A stretch of DNA of 64,000 nt from Whitmania pigra (taxonomy: Eukaryota > Annelida > Clitellata > Hirudinida > Haemopidae). Position 1 is the first letter of the stretch. Each line of letters begins with the position of its first letter. A program made the position numbers and the translations under genes. Shown here in pieces: positions 33,376 to 56,290 of the stretch. The notes under the pieces are model-generated. The model was not told the DNA's origin. It made no database searches and was given only the letters and a program-made list of their open reading frames with translations. The stretch spans positions 1,416,001-1,480,000 of the forward strand of contig JAJTWR010000398.1 of NCBI GenBank assembly GCA_021613335.1, given 5' to 3'.

Positions 33376-34227
33376 ATTTTAAGCTTTTAATTTGCTGTAG
33401 GATTTCAGGCCGGGAAAATGTGAGATGTGCTATTATTGGACGAACAGATGAATATTTTGTTTGTTCCAAATATCGTTCACCATGATTAATAATGTCTTTT
33501 ACGTAGTCTAATTTTATTTTCTAAAGAACTTTTATATAATTATTCAAAGACTCTTTAAAAATATTTTAACATTTTTCTAATATTTTAAATAATAAAGCAA
33601 TAAAAGTTAAGTTCAACTCAATTCCGAATTTAGTTAAACGATTTGTTCTTGCAATGATCCAATTTTCTATCAACTAAGGCTTTGAAATATTTTACTTACA
33701 ATGGATTCAATTAGTCAACAAGAATGTCTTCTGTATGTTTGTGCGTAAAACATCGGAACAGAAAAGTAACCTCTAGCTTAAAGTAAATAATTTTATTTGC
33801 GAACAACCGTTTTCTAGAATAAAAAACACGAAATCAAAGTTCTGATCTCTGCTTACAGACGATCATTTGACGGCATCATTGTGACTTCTGCTGTTGGAGC
33901 AGATCTTGTGCAAAGCAAAGCAGTGCCAGAGTGGACATTAGACTGAGCATAAGCATAAACTTATAAGACTCTTCTAGCTTAAATGTAGCGTAAAGAGGCA
34001 TTTCGTGTTTTATTGTTTTTTTGTTGTTGTGAAATTGTTAATCCGGCCCGCGACTAGTCTAAAAGTTGTACACTTGACCCTCCGGTCAAAAAGGTTGGAC
34101 AACACTGGCTTAACTGCGTTTAAAAGCAGACCTGAAAAATGAGAAAACCAGCAAAGGTTTAAAAACAATAGTTCGAAATTTATGAATCGAATGAAATGAT
34201 TAGACTGTTAACTAAGATCGAGCAATT
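33376..34227. other. Intergenic between SMYD-like and exchanger genes
   Basis: No gene. Contains a hAT-like transposon end and a minus-strand AATAAA at about 34009-34014 that could serve the exchanger gene ending at 34228. Confidence 0.6.
34032..34107 (-). mobile_element. hAT-family transposon terminal fragment
   Basis: Read on the minus strand it begins CAGTGTTGTCCAACCTTTTT, then GACCGGAGGGTCAAG, and ends near GTCGCGGGCCGG. CAGTG-TTCCAACCTTTTTG-GGGCCGG is the typical terminus of Charlie-like hAT elements. I see no matching other end or transposase nearby, so it is a solo remnant. Confidence 0.6.
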
Positions 34228-42445
<8,218 letters not shown>

Positions 42446-43368
42446 CTTTCTGTTCCGAAGCCAAAGCGTTCGCTGTTTTTAACTTTCTATTAATAACATT
42501 GAATTTACTGGTAACGTTATCTTTAATCTACGTTCGGTAATTAAAAATTTACGAACTACTTTGGCGCAATAAATTAAACAGCATAAAAATGACAAACACC
42601 TCTGCAAGTGAACATCGCAATTTGAGAAAAACTTCTAAATGAGTCGTCAATAGGCTATTGCCGTTCAAGTGTTTCAACAAATGTTTCGCGTCTCAGTAAC
42701 AACACTTAACAACATGCTTCTGCAGAATTTACATTGTAAAAGTGGGTCTAAAGTTTTTATGATTTTAGGAATATAGTTTACGGGGCATATGGATTTTGCA
42801 ACAAGTTGAATATGGTCAATGTCCTTGCGGCTATCAATATGCTTGCTCAATCAATTTAATGCTATATTTTCTAGCGTTAACGTTAATGTTGAAAAATGGG
42901 TAAGGTCGATGAATAAAATAACTGAAATGAATCTGTTATGAAAGAGTCAAATATCAAATTGGAAAAGGGAGATTATTATCAACAATGACCCCAAAAGCCG
43001 ATCTCCCCAATGAAGTGACGATGCTCTTGTTGAAACAATCCAATTTGCAGAATATATTCAAAAGCAATTGTTCAAAATTATTACATTAAATAATAAATTA
43101 ATTAGTAACTTAGAAAATTAATAAAAAAAAACTATCTACGAAAGTTTGAATTTAAACTTACTTAAATGATTCTATGTAAATAGAGACAGGTAGACAGCGC
43201 CTCAAAACAAATTTACCGGCGGAGAGGACTCTTCCATTAACTCAGTCTTAGTAATACTCAATAATGTTGTAGTGATACTCAGTACAATTTAGATGTTTAT
43301 TTACTTTATAAGTTTTAACAAGTATTAAACTGAGGAAAATATAATTTAGGTCACAATAGGAATCGATC
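42446..43368. promoter_or_regulatory. Shared upstream region of divergent exchanger and Crumbs-like genes
   Basis: 923 bp separate the two ATGs (42445 minus, 43369 plus). No other gene, no obvious TATA in either direction, AT-rich. It must hold the promoters and 5' UTRs of both genes unless upstream non-coding exons exist. Confidence 0.5.
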
Positions 43369-45327
43369 ATGATGTCTGCTAAACCCCAAAATAAAATTAT
43401 TTTTATTGCCCTGGTTAAGTTTGCAATTTTGATCGAGTTAATGGCGGGCTCGTGTTTCTACGTCTGCAACGATGGAGGTTCCAACAAATCCTTGTTTGTT
43501 GGCAATTGTTCCTGTCCAATGAACCAAACTCGGATCACAATGGCAGAGGTGAGAACTGTTTAGTAACATTTGTTTCTTAATCATCTCGGATTTTCTAATA
43601 CTTTATTTAAACGGTTTTATTTCGTATGATTTAAAATGAATTTTGCTTTTATTTAATCTCATTAGGATCAAAACTTTAACAATAGTTTTATTGATCAGCA
43701 ATGGGAGGAACTCTAGTTTTACTATGATGTCATGTCTTTATAAATTGATGCTGCTGATTTTATTACTTTTTGGTCACCTTTGATTAAATAAATAGCGGTT
43801 TATTGACTATCAAATTATTAATTGCAGGTACTCAACACAAGTGGTTCCATAAATTTTGAAAACTGTACTGACTGTGACTGCGAGAAAGTCGTTAACACGA
43901 CATTGTTGGAGGTTATTTAAGAAATGATTCTATTTTGTTCATGAGTCATGTTTTTATTTAATGTAAATGATATTATAATTAGTTAATAAAGCTAGTCAGA
44001 TCATTAGTGACCTTCATCTTTTTTATACATAAGAATTTTTATACATCATCTAAAATTAAACAAACCAAATAATTTATTAAAAAAATATTTTGCACTTGGA
44101 ATTAAAAATAATTATGAACAATGATTTCTAACTTTTGATGTTGATAACATTGTGAAAATGCTGTTTTGTTATAATCGTCAGTTTCTCGGATTCTTCTTTG
44201 AAATTAAATTTGGCAATTTGTTTGTTAATTTGCATAATTTGTGCCAACATCCATGAGTCTATTTGTAAAGTTTACATTAACCTTAAATGTTTTGAAAGCT
44301 TTGTAATTTACAATTCTTTACAGAATACTGATTAAATTCAAGGCTGTTGAACTGAACAAACTTTAAACATTCTATTGTTTGTTTTGCAAACTTTAATTTC
44401 AAAATTAAACATAACGTTAATGTCCTTTGTAATATTAATATTAATTTCATAACTTGTTCAAACATATCTAAGTTGTTGCAGTCTGTCTATATGCATAATG
44501 ATTTGCTTAATGTTCATAAATTACTATAATTTAAAATTATCATAAAATATGATGTGAATAATATTAGCATTTAATGTTGGCGTTACCCCTTCCGGCTGTA
44601 AGTGGAAGCCATAGCGAGAAGAAATTTCTGATGTTTTTGGATTTTTAGGTTTTAAGCTATCGAGTTTCAAAGCTGTATTCCATTTCGGTCTCAACTTTTT
44701 CAATATCTTATATTTCGTTTTTCTTAATAAATTTGAATTAATTTTTCTTCTGTTTCTGTTATTTGTTGATGCTAACACAATTTCACGAACATAGTGTTAT
44801 TAATTTTTTATTATTTGTAATGTTATTATTCTTATTATTTGTGATGTCATTAATTTTATATTTTAAATAACAAGTTTTAATTCATTTTAACATGATGCTT
44901 TTCGCAACTTTACCACAAGCCCTAAAATACAATTATTAGAATTTTGTTCTATAAACCATTATTTATTCCAAATTATGAATTACATCTCATTATTCATTAA
45001 ATGCATTTAATTAGTCTTACATTCCATTATGTTTCTTCAAGCAATGTTGTTGCTTTTGCCTTTCAGGTGGGATATTGCACATGCATCGATGACATCACTT
45101 CCTGCTTATGGAACGACACTGTCCAAATTAACAAAACAACAACAACAACTGCAACTACAACGTTACCAACAACAAGAGCAACAACACTGTGCTCCAATGA
45201 CACCTGCCTTAATGGAGGCAGTTGTATTCAGACTGATGCCTACAACTATACTTGCAACTGTACGGAAGGTGAGTTGGACAATTATGAGGCTTGAGAGTAT
45301 GCAGCTGCTGTTCATTTAGTTACATAA

Positions 45328-45367
<40 letters not shown>

Positions 45368-45391
45368 GTTGTTGTTACTATTATTATTGTT

Positions 45392-45433
<42 letters not shown>

Positions 45434-48400
45434 ATTATATTGTTTATTAACAAATGTTGTCAGTTATTTGTGTTTATTGCTGGCTTTATAAGATTAAAAG
45501 GGTCATGCAATTAACAATATAAATGCAATTCTAAATAATTCAGCTGAAACTGAATCTGTTTATACAATAATAATAATAATATTAATAATAATATTAATGA
45601 TGTTAATGATAATAATTAATGATAACATTTATAATATTAATTGTAAAATCAACAATGGATTATATAATTATTATTCAAGAATCAATATTAAAAAAGTTTT
45701 ATCCCATGACCAAAATCATCTCTGTGAATTGCATGCATGAAGGGATCTTCAAAAAGCAATTATTTTTTTATTCCAGTTGTTTGTAATTTTTATTTTTCTT
45801 GTTTGAAATTGTTGTTGTTTATTTTATTAGCTGTTGTTATTATTAATTGTTGTTGTTTCGTTATTATTAATGAAAACCTGATGTTATTCAGTTATGAAAT
45901 GACATTTGATCGTTACTTTTGACATTATTATTGCAATAAAATATATTAAAATAATTATTAAAAAATAATAACAATAAAAACATTAATTTGCATTAACATA
46001 ACATTGCATTGATTTAAAAAGGAAATTACCAGTTGTAAATACGTAAGTTATTGTTATTGCTGACAATATTGCAAACTTAAGATTCAGGTTTTTAAACCAT
46101 GTTCAAACCTTGAATGACTCAGAACATAAAAAGTCTGTTTTATAGCAAGCCATTTTAAATATTGTCTTGCACTATAGATGTTTTATCTGCTCTGTTGAGA
46201 TACAGTTGAAGTAAATGTGTATATCCTCATACATTTATATTTGTATATTATTTTTAGCTGGAAAGCTTAGTTTAGCAGCTTAGTATTTGTTTCTAATAAC
46301 AAATAATTTCATTTTTTAATTAATCGCAAATTTAATTTATTTAATTTAATTATTTAAGGAATTTGTTGTTGATATTATTTCCGGATTGGTACGATGCTTT
46401 ACGACGAATGGATATCTAAATCTATGTAATTATTGCATTAACTAAAAATATTTTCCGATGACTTGACAGCAAAAAATAGTGACTTGATAGTGTTATTTCT
46501 CTCTTTTTAATCAATTCATTTAATTTAAATTTCCTATTTTTCATTCCGTCTCGAGGTTTCACGGGAACGAAGTGCGAGAACTCCAAGTCATCGAGGAACG
46601 GTTCAACTTGCAGGGGTGTCGGGTCCAGCCCGTGCCTCAACAACGGTACTTGTGATGGAGACAACTCCACCTGCCTCTGCCCTGAAAGATTCAATGGTGA
46701 TGAAGGATTACTTGTTGTGGAAGTTATTAATAATCAGTAATAATAATAATAATTTGCTAGAATTATTAGAATGTCAAAGTTATTATTAATCATTATTATT
46801 GTTAGAATTTTATTATAATGTTCCGATTCACGATTGCAAACTCGTTGATAGACATTATTCAATCAGTTAGCATAATTGGCTGTTTGTGAAGTATGTTGAG
46901 GTTATGTAACTTTATTTCAAATTGAATTAAAGTTGATTTTAAAATTAACGTTATGCCTTGATTTCTAATCAATTGTGAATGTTAAAATCAAATTTTTTCA
47001 TTTGGGATGTAAAATGTCATCAGGACAGTTTAGAACTGTTATGAAAACTACATCTTTAATATTGTTTACATCAAAACTTAAACAAAATATGGTTAAACTG
47101 AGTCCTTTGCACTTAATAATAGAATGGATTTTTAATCTTTTTAGCCATAATAAATAATAATTTGGATAATTTGGTTTGAATAACCACCATTTATGAGTCA
47201 CCCTCATACGAGAAATGTTCAATCAATTTCCTGGAATCAAGCCTTGAATAATGACAGCCTGATTGAATTATATTTAGAACTTAAGTTATATGAACTTGGC
47301 TTTATCTCGATTCATCGAGAAAGGTTCCGGCTAGATTTAAAACGGATTTTTAAAAAACGTTTAATCATGTCATTAATCTTATGAATCCTATTGATCGTCG
47401 AGCAGTCAATGGCAAACTATTCTTTCAATGTCGGTAGCGCATGCATTATTTAAAAATTTATTTCCAAAAGAGAACAGTGATTAATGAAATTAATGCTCTC
47501 CGTAAAAGAATGCATTGCAATAAAATATACAAATATTAAATATACAAATATTAAACTGCAACTTTAAGCCCAAGCCAGCAATCCATTAGAAATGTGTATT
47601 TATATCAAAAATTAAAAGGTTATTTATTGTTATTTTATTTGTTGTTAAGAAAATCATGACCTCTTCAGCTAATCAGACTTTGCTGTGCTGTCTGCAAATG
47701 AATCCGTTCATTAAGAAACATTTTGATGGCAAAGTATTTGGCAGAGTCAAATTCTCATGGCTGAGTCAAATTCTCATGGCAGAATCAATTTCTTATGGCA
47801 ATTTGCATAACAAACACTTTTTAATTGGCAAATATCAACCTATAAATGAACTTATGCTGGCCTTGTTATTTTGTTAATAATAATAATGTCTTCTTAAACA
47901 CGACAAAACGATGAAAATTGAATCAAACATTTTTCAAAACAGGAACTCGATGCGAACACGACACGTGCTCGGTGTGCACCTTGAGCGAAACTTGTTCCTT
48001 CAATTCAATTTCTCGAGAGGTCCAATGTGCAAGTTTGTAAACTTCAGAATTCTTAGCCACGAACGAGTACAGTTTGTCCCCTTCTATTGTTTTTTGTGTT
48101 TAATAAGTTTTCTCAGATTGTTTCCCTGATTGATTGTTTTGACAACTTGGAATGGGCAAGGTAGTCTTGTATGTCTTGTATCAAGTAGAAAATTATTGCT
48201 AACCTCTGGCAACTTAAGGCTTGTCATCACCATTGCAGCTGTTATTGTTGCTGTTGCTATTATTACAATAGAGTTATTATGATTAGTTTTAAATTATTAT
48301 AGAATTGAGAAATTTAACTCCAACAATTGACAGGATTTTATTCATTTTTTGTTTACAATTTCAACCAAACATCGACTACCTGGATTGATTTTTAGCGATT

Positions 48401-49783
48401 TAGTGTTTTCATGATTTGTTTTTCTTTGGTCATGGAATTAAAGGTTCTTTGTAATTATATTTTTTTCTTTCACAACCCAAAAGATCTGACTTTTTCAAGT
48501 CATCCCCCCACCACCATAACAACAACTTCAGCAGCAACGACTAAGCCGGCTGCAGTAACAACAATCACCGAATCGTCTCCGAAACCAACAACACAAATTA
48601 CAACAGCTCATTCCACGCCAGCCCATACTTCTGATGCTGCAGTCGTCAGCACAATGACGACTAACGAGGATCACTCAGTCACAGTGAGTTGATAATTTAA
48701 ACGTTTTACAAAATTTTCAAATTCTTTTTTTTTTTTGGTGATCAGATATTATGTCCGGATTTTAATCAATTTTTAAGGAATACGATTTGTAATGGATAAT
48801 ACTAGAAATTAATTCTTGAAGTTGTAATTGTGGTCACTCGATTTTGTTGTGATGAAAAATGTGTCTTTCTTTGCCTCTGATTGCATTGAGCATTTCAATT
48901 AATTAAATACTGGATTTCATGCCTATTTAACATGAATCAGAACAAATTGTTTAATTTAGATTAAAAATATGTGATGATTATAATCATTATTATTCTTAAT
49001 TATTTCAGCAATCCCCTCCAGCTCCTGAGGTAAGGCAACATTTTAATTGTTTTTTTGAACAATAATTTTATTACCTAATAAATATTTTTGTACATAACAT
49101 TATATAATAAATGTCATATTAATTTGTTTGTCTTACATTAAGATTAATAAATCATTTTATACTGCATCGTTTAGAGTATTGTTTCATGGAAAATATTTAA
49201 TAACTTTGAATTAAAAAACAATGCATTGGATGTGATTTAAAAAAGAATTTGAAGTATTTTTTTTTCCAGTTTGACAAAAATGCACTCATCATTGGACTTA
49301 CCGTGGGTATTGCTTGCCTCATCCTAATCGTGGCAGGTTTGTCGAAAGATTTTAACAAAAAATTATGTAATCAATTAATTATTATTAATTTATCAAATAA
49401 CAACTTATCGATGTTAATAACCATCACCCTAATCACTAAACTCCTAATTTGCTTTACAGAAGTTATTATTAATCGTAATATTAATCATCGCTTTAGCATT
49501 GTGCTAGATTTTTCAAAGATTTCAATTCTTTACAATATTTTTTAGTATTTCCTTCACAATTCATTCACAACATTCTTCAGTATGACTAAAGCATTCTTGT
49601 TTAAATTAAAATTTAATTAATAAAATGATTAAACTTAATTTTCCAGCCATCGTGCTGTTGGTGATCCATCTGAAAAAATCTCGAGCGACCACCGGAAAGT
49701 ACGAACCGAGCCGGGAAGAAAAACAGGGGACCAACATCTACTTTAATATTCTTGCCCTCCCCCCTGAGGAGAGACTCATCTGA
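43369..49783 (+). CDS. CRB: Compact Crumbs-family transmembrane protein
   Basis: 357 residues in nine exons: 43369-43548, 43828-43911, 45067-45268, 46556-46696, 47943-48032, 48532-48683, 49009-49029, 49270-49336, 49647-49783; the model closes in frame (the exon 5 donor and exon 6 acceptor are least certain). Signal peptide (FIALVKFAILIELMAGSCF), Cys-rich segment, Thr run, two EGF-like repeats (CSNDTCLNGGSC..CNCTEGFTGTKC; CLNNGTC..CLCPERFNGTRC), a further Cys cluster, Thr/Ser-rich stalk, membrane span (ALIIGLTVGIACLILIVA plus IVLLVIHL) and a 38-residue tail with RATTGKYEPSREEKQGT and C-terminal PPEERLI. These match the Crumbs FERM-binding and PDZ-binding motifs; in other animals ERLI binds Pals1/Stardust and Par6 at the apical membrane. 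Canonical Crumbs has many EGF and LamG domains; none of the latter is seen here. Confidence 0.85.
45328..45436. repeat. ATT array passing into GTT array in Crumbs-like intron
   Basis: About 12 ATT units followed by mixed and then pure GTT units, 60 bp after the donor at 45268. Confidence 0.93.
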
Positions 49784-50157
49784 TTGGCTGAAATGAGTTT
49801 TTGCTCCGCCCCCTGTCTGGTCTTTGTTTTGATTCTGAAGTTCTACCGATTAAATTGTTCCTCAAATGTCTTTGGAGGTCAACTTGTGAACTGTGAAGAT
49901 TTTTAATGGTTGTAATGGTTTTATTTTCGGTTCAAGTTTTTTTTTTCTTTACTGAAGAACTAGAAAATTGAGATTTATACTTTATTTTAAAATTGGTTTT
50001 TCCGAAAGTGCGAACATTTGAGGTGCTGTTTTATTTCGAAATCAGTGAGCACCGAGGTACAATTTTTCGCAAGATTATATTCCTCATTTTCCATTCATTC
50101 GAGCTATTACTGCTATTGTTGTTGGGATGTCATCTTGAGTATAAAAGGAATTGTTAT

Positions 50158-50211
50158 TAATGTTATTATTATTATTATTATTATTATATTATTATTATTA
50201 TTATTATTATT
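50158..50211. repeat. (ATT)n microsatellite
   Basis: ATT units with one phase slip, downstream of the Crumbs-like gene. A short TTTTTTTCATA tandem (about four copies) follows at 50377-50424. Confidence 0.93.
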
Positions 50212-51756
50212 TAAAGTTAATTTCGAGCTCATAAAACGTGGCTTATTGAGATGTCTATGCAAATCAGGAATAATTTTTATATTTGGACTTGTAACTATGA
50301 GATGAATGACATTCTTCTATGTTTGGGTAGTGTAGGTTGTGTTTGAATCCCGTGTTTATTCTTGCAGAATCTGCCTGTATCATTTTTTTCATATTTTTTT
50401 CATATTTTTTTCATATTTTTTCATAAATATGATTGATATTTAATTTATCGTTTTATTTATTTCTCTACTTTATTTATCTCATTATTAATTTGTGTTTAAT
50501 TAGCTGCTTTGATTTCATATTTTAAGACCTTAATTTTGAGATCATCGAACGATTATTTGAGCTGCCAATCAAGCTTCTTGCAGAGAAATATTTGCTAAAT
50601 TGTAAATTTATGAGGACACGATTATGTTAATTTTATGTTAATTGTCTAAATATGGCAGTCTAGCTGTGGCTTAAGTGATTGCATGTTGCTCTGTTGCATG
50701 TAATACTCTGCTAGTCTTAAATTTATTCTTCAATTTTATTGCACTGAAGACTTTTAATGTTCATTTCTTCAGGATCTTGGTGGAAAATTGTGTTTAAAAT
50801 CAAGTGAAATGTTTTTCTTAGCCTTAAAACCACCAATCCAAACTGCCTCATCCTCCTTCCTAGTATTTCCACTGTTGAATCATGAAAAATTAATCACCTA
50901 CCTAAAGACTCTGAGCTCTAATTTTACTTAAATTTTTGGAAAGACTGAATGAAAATTTTTCTTAAGAACGGCTGGAGATGACATCCATGAATCATTGAGC
51001 ATGTGATATGTACCAAGAAATTCAATTATGGAACTGGTAAATTATGCTAAACAGTTCTGGGATCAATTCGTGGCTCAGTTTAGCAAACGATGACTTGTCT
51101 CCTACAGTGACTATTGACATGTATCACGTAGCTAAATTAGAACAATAAGCAAAAGTGGTTTGTCAAGTTGCTCAAGTACAAGTTCATCAAATTTGAAGCA
51201 TAACTCCTTGTCGTCGTTGTTGTTGCTGTTGCGGTTCTGAGTTCTGCTGGATTTTGATGATAATTCCGAGCTGATTTTGAAGTGATGATCTTTCACAATC
51301 ACTTTCCAAGGTAAGTTGTTTAATACATGACAAGTTTTGATTTGTTCAATTTTAGAATTGGATCTGTACAATTTGGAAATTCTGTAGAACACTTATGTTA
51401 TTGGTAAGATGTTGTAAAATTGAATTTACACTGCAATCTTAAAATTCTCTAGTGGAAAAAATGTGTAAATTTAGTTATGAAAGTCATTAGGGAGTTTTTT
51501 AAATCTTTGTTCGTTAGATGTCGACTGTTGTGGAATTTTTATTTGTTTAAAATTCGATTGATTGTGCAAGATTGGGCTTGATTGTGCGATATTTTAAATG
51601 TTTTTAAAGAAAATATAATAATTACACAATCAGCTCAAATTAATGTCTTTAAGCAGTTACGACTCCCAACTGTAACGACGAATTAGTAGTTGTTGGCAGT
51701 TTGACGTTTTCTTAAAAGAAAGTGGGCTAGAGAGTTCATTGAAGCGCTAATTAATG

Positions 51757-51945
51757 ACCAATTATATTTTAATTAAATAATAAAACATTTTAGTGATTAA
51801 TTATGAACAATTACATGTCAATTAAATAAAAAATGACATTAGTGATTAAATATGAACAATTACATTTCAATTAAATAAAATAACATTTTAGTGATTAATT
51901 ACAAACAATTGGATTTTAATTAAATAATAAAACACTTTAGTGATT
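51757..51945. repeat. 49-bp minisatellite, about 4 copies
   Basis: Units of GAACAATTACATTTCAATTA AATAAAATAACATTTTAGTG ATTAATTAC with small differences and indels between copies. Confidence 0.85.
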
Positions 51946-52846
51946 CAAGTCGTCCTATCGTAAAGTCATTCAATGCGATCATGATGATGATGTTGTTGCC
52001 AAATTCCAAAATGGCGAAAACACTCTCAAACCTTGAATGGTTCATAATAAAATACTAAATTATATCCGAATAATAACCAGCAATTTATCTCGAGGAAGTA
52101 AATGCAAAGAAATACCAAAAACAACGACAATAACAACTCTGACACAGGCAGACGACTACGTGACGCCGAAGTCATTCAGGACATCAACAAACGTGACTTT
52201 TAAATTAGAGTAAATAAAAATAATATATTTTAAATATTAAATATTTTAATATATTTTAAATATATTTTAAATATATTTTAAATATAAATTATTATTATTA
52301 TTATTATCGTTATTATTACTTATAATTGTTTTTAAAACACAGGTGATCACAGACATACGTGCTTATTTTGTTTGTTTATTTCATAAATATATTATTGGGA
52401 CGCACATGTAAGCCTTACTTAGGTGCTTGAGTTAATGACTTAAGGAAATACGTTTTGTAAATTACATGAGCATTTTGAACAAAATTATAAACAAATAACT
52501 TTTTCAGGTTACTATAAAGTTTGCTCTCTAAATTCATAAATTATTAATACTTCCTAATTATTACTACTAATGTATTTAAATTAACCACTCAAACCATCTG
52601 TTGCATTCCAATTAATACTGATGATGCTGTTTTCAAAGAAATTAAATAATATTAATTAATTAGTAGTATTTTATTTAATATTTTAACTAAAGTTAAAACA
52701 AGATATTTTATATTCATTGCGATAACAATTCATTCTCTATGCATCACTCATGCACTGAGTCACCATTGAGAAATGTCACTTAATATGCAAATCTAAGATA
52801 CCAATCACATTCATAAAAATTAAATTAACATAAACATATAATAAAA

Positions 52847-53097
<251 letters not shown>

Positions 53098-55814
53098 TGC
53101 CAATTAATTAACTTGTTTCCGATGTTTCCATCCGTTTCAAACGTTACGTGCCTTTTTATAGCTTTGAGCAGACGCATCATATAACGCGGTTGTGACATTA
53201 TAGATTATTTTTTTAATTTTTATAATTCCTTTGTTCTTAAATTTTGTACTACAAGTTTTATTTCCAAGTATTTTCTGAAGTTTATAAACAACAAAGAACC
53301 ACTTGGACGGCCTAACTCAAAGCTAAGAAGTTTAAATCGAGCATTTAAGTGCGCTCCGCAGAATAAAAATAACAATGTTTAATGTTTTAATTAAAAACAC
53401 TATTGTTATCATCAACGAAAATTGGCATTTAATCTTTCAATAATTCTTAAATAAACTTTTAGAATGATTGCGAGTGGACGAAAAAAACAATTAACTGATT
53501 TACTTTTAATTAATTTCAGTTTTTCATTAATTTCATCGGTCAAAAGTCACAAGGACTCACTTAAGAATTCTTTTTTATTCTTAATATTTTAATAATTAAT
53601 ATTACAAGCAGTTGAGAGACTCTTGAAATAAAAAACCTCGACCTTCTATCTAAAAACAATTCAACCCACATTTATTCATGGTTAATGCAATAATTATTTA
53701 AGACGTTATCTGGTTAAATTATGGTTGATATCCTAATAGATTAACTGATCTAACTGGTCTTCAAGGTAATCAATCGAATGACGAAGCCATTTGAGAAATT
53801 GAGAATTCAGCTTTTGAAGATTCCTGGTTTGATGACGAAATGATAGCGAAACTGGAATAGAAAAAGTGCTTAATACGGAAATTATTATTTCTTGGTGGCT
53901 TAAAAATGTAAAAAAGGTTTGCTGATGACAGAGTATTAAACCCGTAGTACTTCGAATGATTTCTTATTTTCTTTCTTACGAAATAAATCAACATTTATTT
54001 AACATTTATTGGAATTTTAATTGATTGATTAAATGAGTAACTAATACATTAATCTAGTTATTTACAATCTAATCAAATAAGGGAAGTAAGGTCAAAGGAT
54101 GTTTGTTGAACTTTGCGAATCACCTTGAGATAAAAAACCTTCGAATTTTTGAATAATTTAACTTTAATCAAGGAACCAACGATGCTGAATAAATTTTGTC
54201 AGAAATTTCATTTTTTATTACATTTTTATGTCAACCATTTTTATGGGAAAAAACGCAAATTTATTGCTGTTGGGGAATTTGAATCAAAACACAGAAATTA
54301 ATAATAATAATAATAATAATAACAACAACAACAATAATAATAATAACAGTAATAATCTAATTACATAACAATAACAATAACGTATGAAAATTAGAAACCA
54401 ACAATAATAGTGTTGGTATGATTATTAATGACAACAATAATAATAATAATACTAGTAATAAATTGAAAATAGCAATATTAATTTATAATATAAACAATAA
54501 GAATAACCTCTAGGAGTATGAAAGTCTTCATAGCACTTGAAATGTTTTGTCTTTTAATGAGAACATTTATTCGCTAATAACATGACAACTCCACACGTGA
54601 AAACCATCGCCTCGTAAATTATTCGCATTACGACATTTCAACTACTATTACGACAACAATAGCACTATTATAATAACAACAACAATTACAGTCATCAAAA
54701 ATTGAAAATATATTTTAAAGATGATGATATTAAAAATATAATAATAATATAAGAATATTAAGTATAATTGTAACAACAACAACAACAATAATAATAATAA
54801 TAATAATTGGAAGAAAAATAAGAAAATTAATAAAAGAAAAAGATTAGGCCATCATTGTTACTCATATGTAATCCGGACGTAATGTTTTTAATAGTTATTT
54901 TTATTTTATTTATGCTATTGCGTTGTTATTATTATTATTACCATCTTATGCATATAAATAAGTGTCGTATTATAACATAAACAATATATTTGCCAAGTAA
55001 ATTTGTTTGAATTAAATTTGTAAAAATCAAGTGATGTTGCTTTTCTTCTTTTTTTCTTGCTGTGATTGTATATTATTATATTTTAATAACAATTACATAA
55101 TAGTAAACTAATATATTTTAATATCAACTGTAGAATTATACTAATAACAATATATTTATTACTTAACCACAAGAATTCCCCAATCTTTTTGCATTTGCCA
55201 ATTATGTCGATGACATCGAAATGTGTTTGTTTTAATTGTGCTTTAGTAAGCTGATTGCTTAATTTGCTTCGAGGAAAACGGTTTTAGAAGAAATTGCAGC
55301 AAGCAATCAATGCTAATATTAGTAACAAATGGGGATGTTACTATAATATATATAATATATATTTTTTTAATATTTTTTATTAATTGTGTCTAATTAAAGA
55401 GAAATATTTGTAGTAAGAGTTAATTAATATGATTTAGGTAATTATTTTATCAGAAGCATTACTTCCTCATTAGTGAATCATGATTGGAATGATCAAAGTC
55501 GATCCTAGTAAAATATTGTTAAATGAATGGATGAATAGAATGAATTTATGGATATTTACGAATATTTATGAGCCAATGTTGTGAATGGTTTGGTGACGTG
55601 TGACGTTCTGAGGTCGAGCTTTGTTCAGTGTAATTACTAATTACAGCGCTTCCGATGAGTGATTTCCTGTTATAATAATAATAATATTAATATTATTATA
55701 TTATTATATTGTACATTAATTTATTATATTATTATTATATTATATAATTACATAATAATTTCATTAATTTTCGTTCTTCTAGAAGAGTAATTCTCTTTCC
55801 ATAAATGTGTTTCT

Positions 55815-56115
55815 CTTGACAGAGTGTCATGTAGATATTTAGGGATTTTTATTGATGAGCTGAAATTTTGGCTCAAACATATCTCTTACGTTCAACATCA
55901 TGTTACTAAGAACATTGAATGTAATTTCTAGAATTCAGCCATTTATTGAAGCAAAAGTTGCTCTTCTGTTACATTTCTCTCTTATTTACCCTTACCTAAC
56001 TTACTGCAATATAATATGGGCAGCTACTTATAACACACATTTACATCAATTGAATATGTTGCAAGAACGGATTGTACGAAAAATTTTCTTATTATCACCC
56101 TCATCATCAACTGCC
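55815..56115 (+). mobile_element. Non-LTR retrotransposon reverse-transcriptase fragment
   Basis: Translates to the C-terminal part of a LINE-type reverse transcriptase: RYLGIFIDELKFWLKHISYV, then after a frameshift near 55910-55920 IQPFIEAKVALLLHFSLIYP, YLTYCNIIWAATYNTHLHQL and LQERIVRKIF. The YLG..ID, SLI(Y/H)PYLTYCN..W and LQ.R..R motifs are typical of Jockey/CR1-like elements. The frame is broken and the catalytic YxDD part is missing, so it is a dead 5'-truncated copy. Confidence 0.75.
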
Positions 56116-56132
56116 TCTGTCTTCTCTGGTGA

Positions 56133-56190
56133 CCCGTCATAACAGCCCGGCGACAAAACAGCCGCGTCAAAATAGCCCGAGACAAAATAA
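56133..56190. repeat. Degenerate 14-16-bp tandem around GACAAAACAGCCCG
   Basis: Four adjacent variants: CCCGTCATAACAG, CCCGGCGACAAAACAG, CCGCGTCAAAATAG, CCCGAGACAAAATAA, just downstream of the reverse-transcriptase fragment. It may belong to its 3' end or to another element. Confidence 0.6.
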
Positions 56191-56237
56191 TTTTTAGCTT
56201 ATGATTTTGATATAATAATAATGATATGTAATTACTT

Positions 56238-56290
56238 TCAGGGTCAGTCCGACAGAGGAAGCGTGTGCTTCCTTAAGGCTGGCCCTTTGG
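56238..56290 (+). mobile_element. Possible LINE 3' UTR hairpin segment
   Basis: GGTCAGTCCGACAGAGGAAG, CGTGTGCTTCC and TTAAGGCTGGCCC: the GGAAGC/GCTTCC and GGCCAG-type arms can pair. Similar short hairpins occur near the 3' ends of some CR1/Jockey-like elements; assignment rests mainly on position. Confidence 0.35.
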
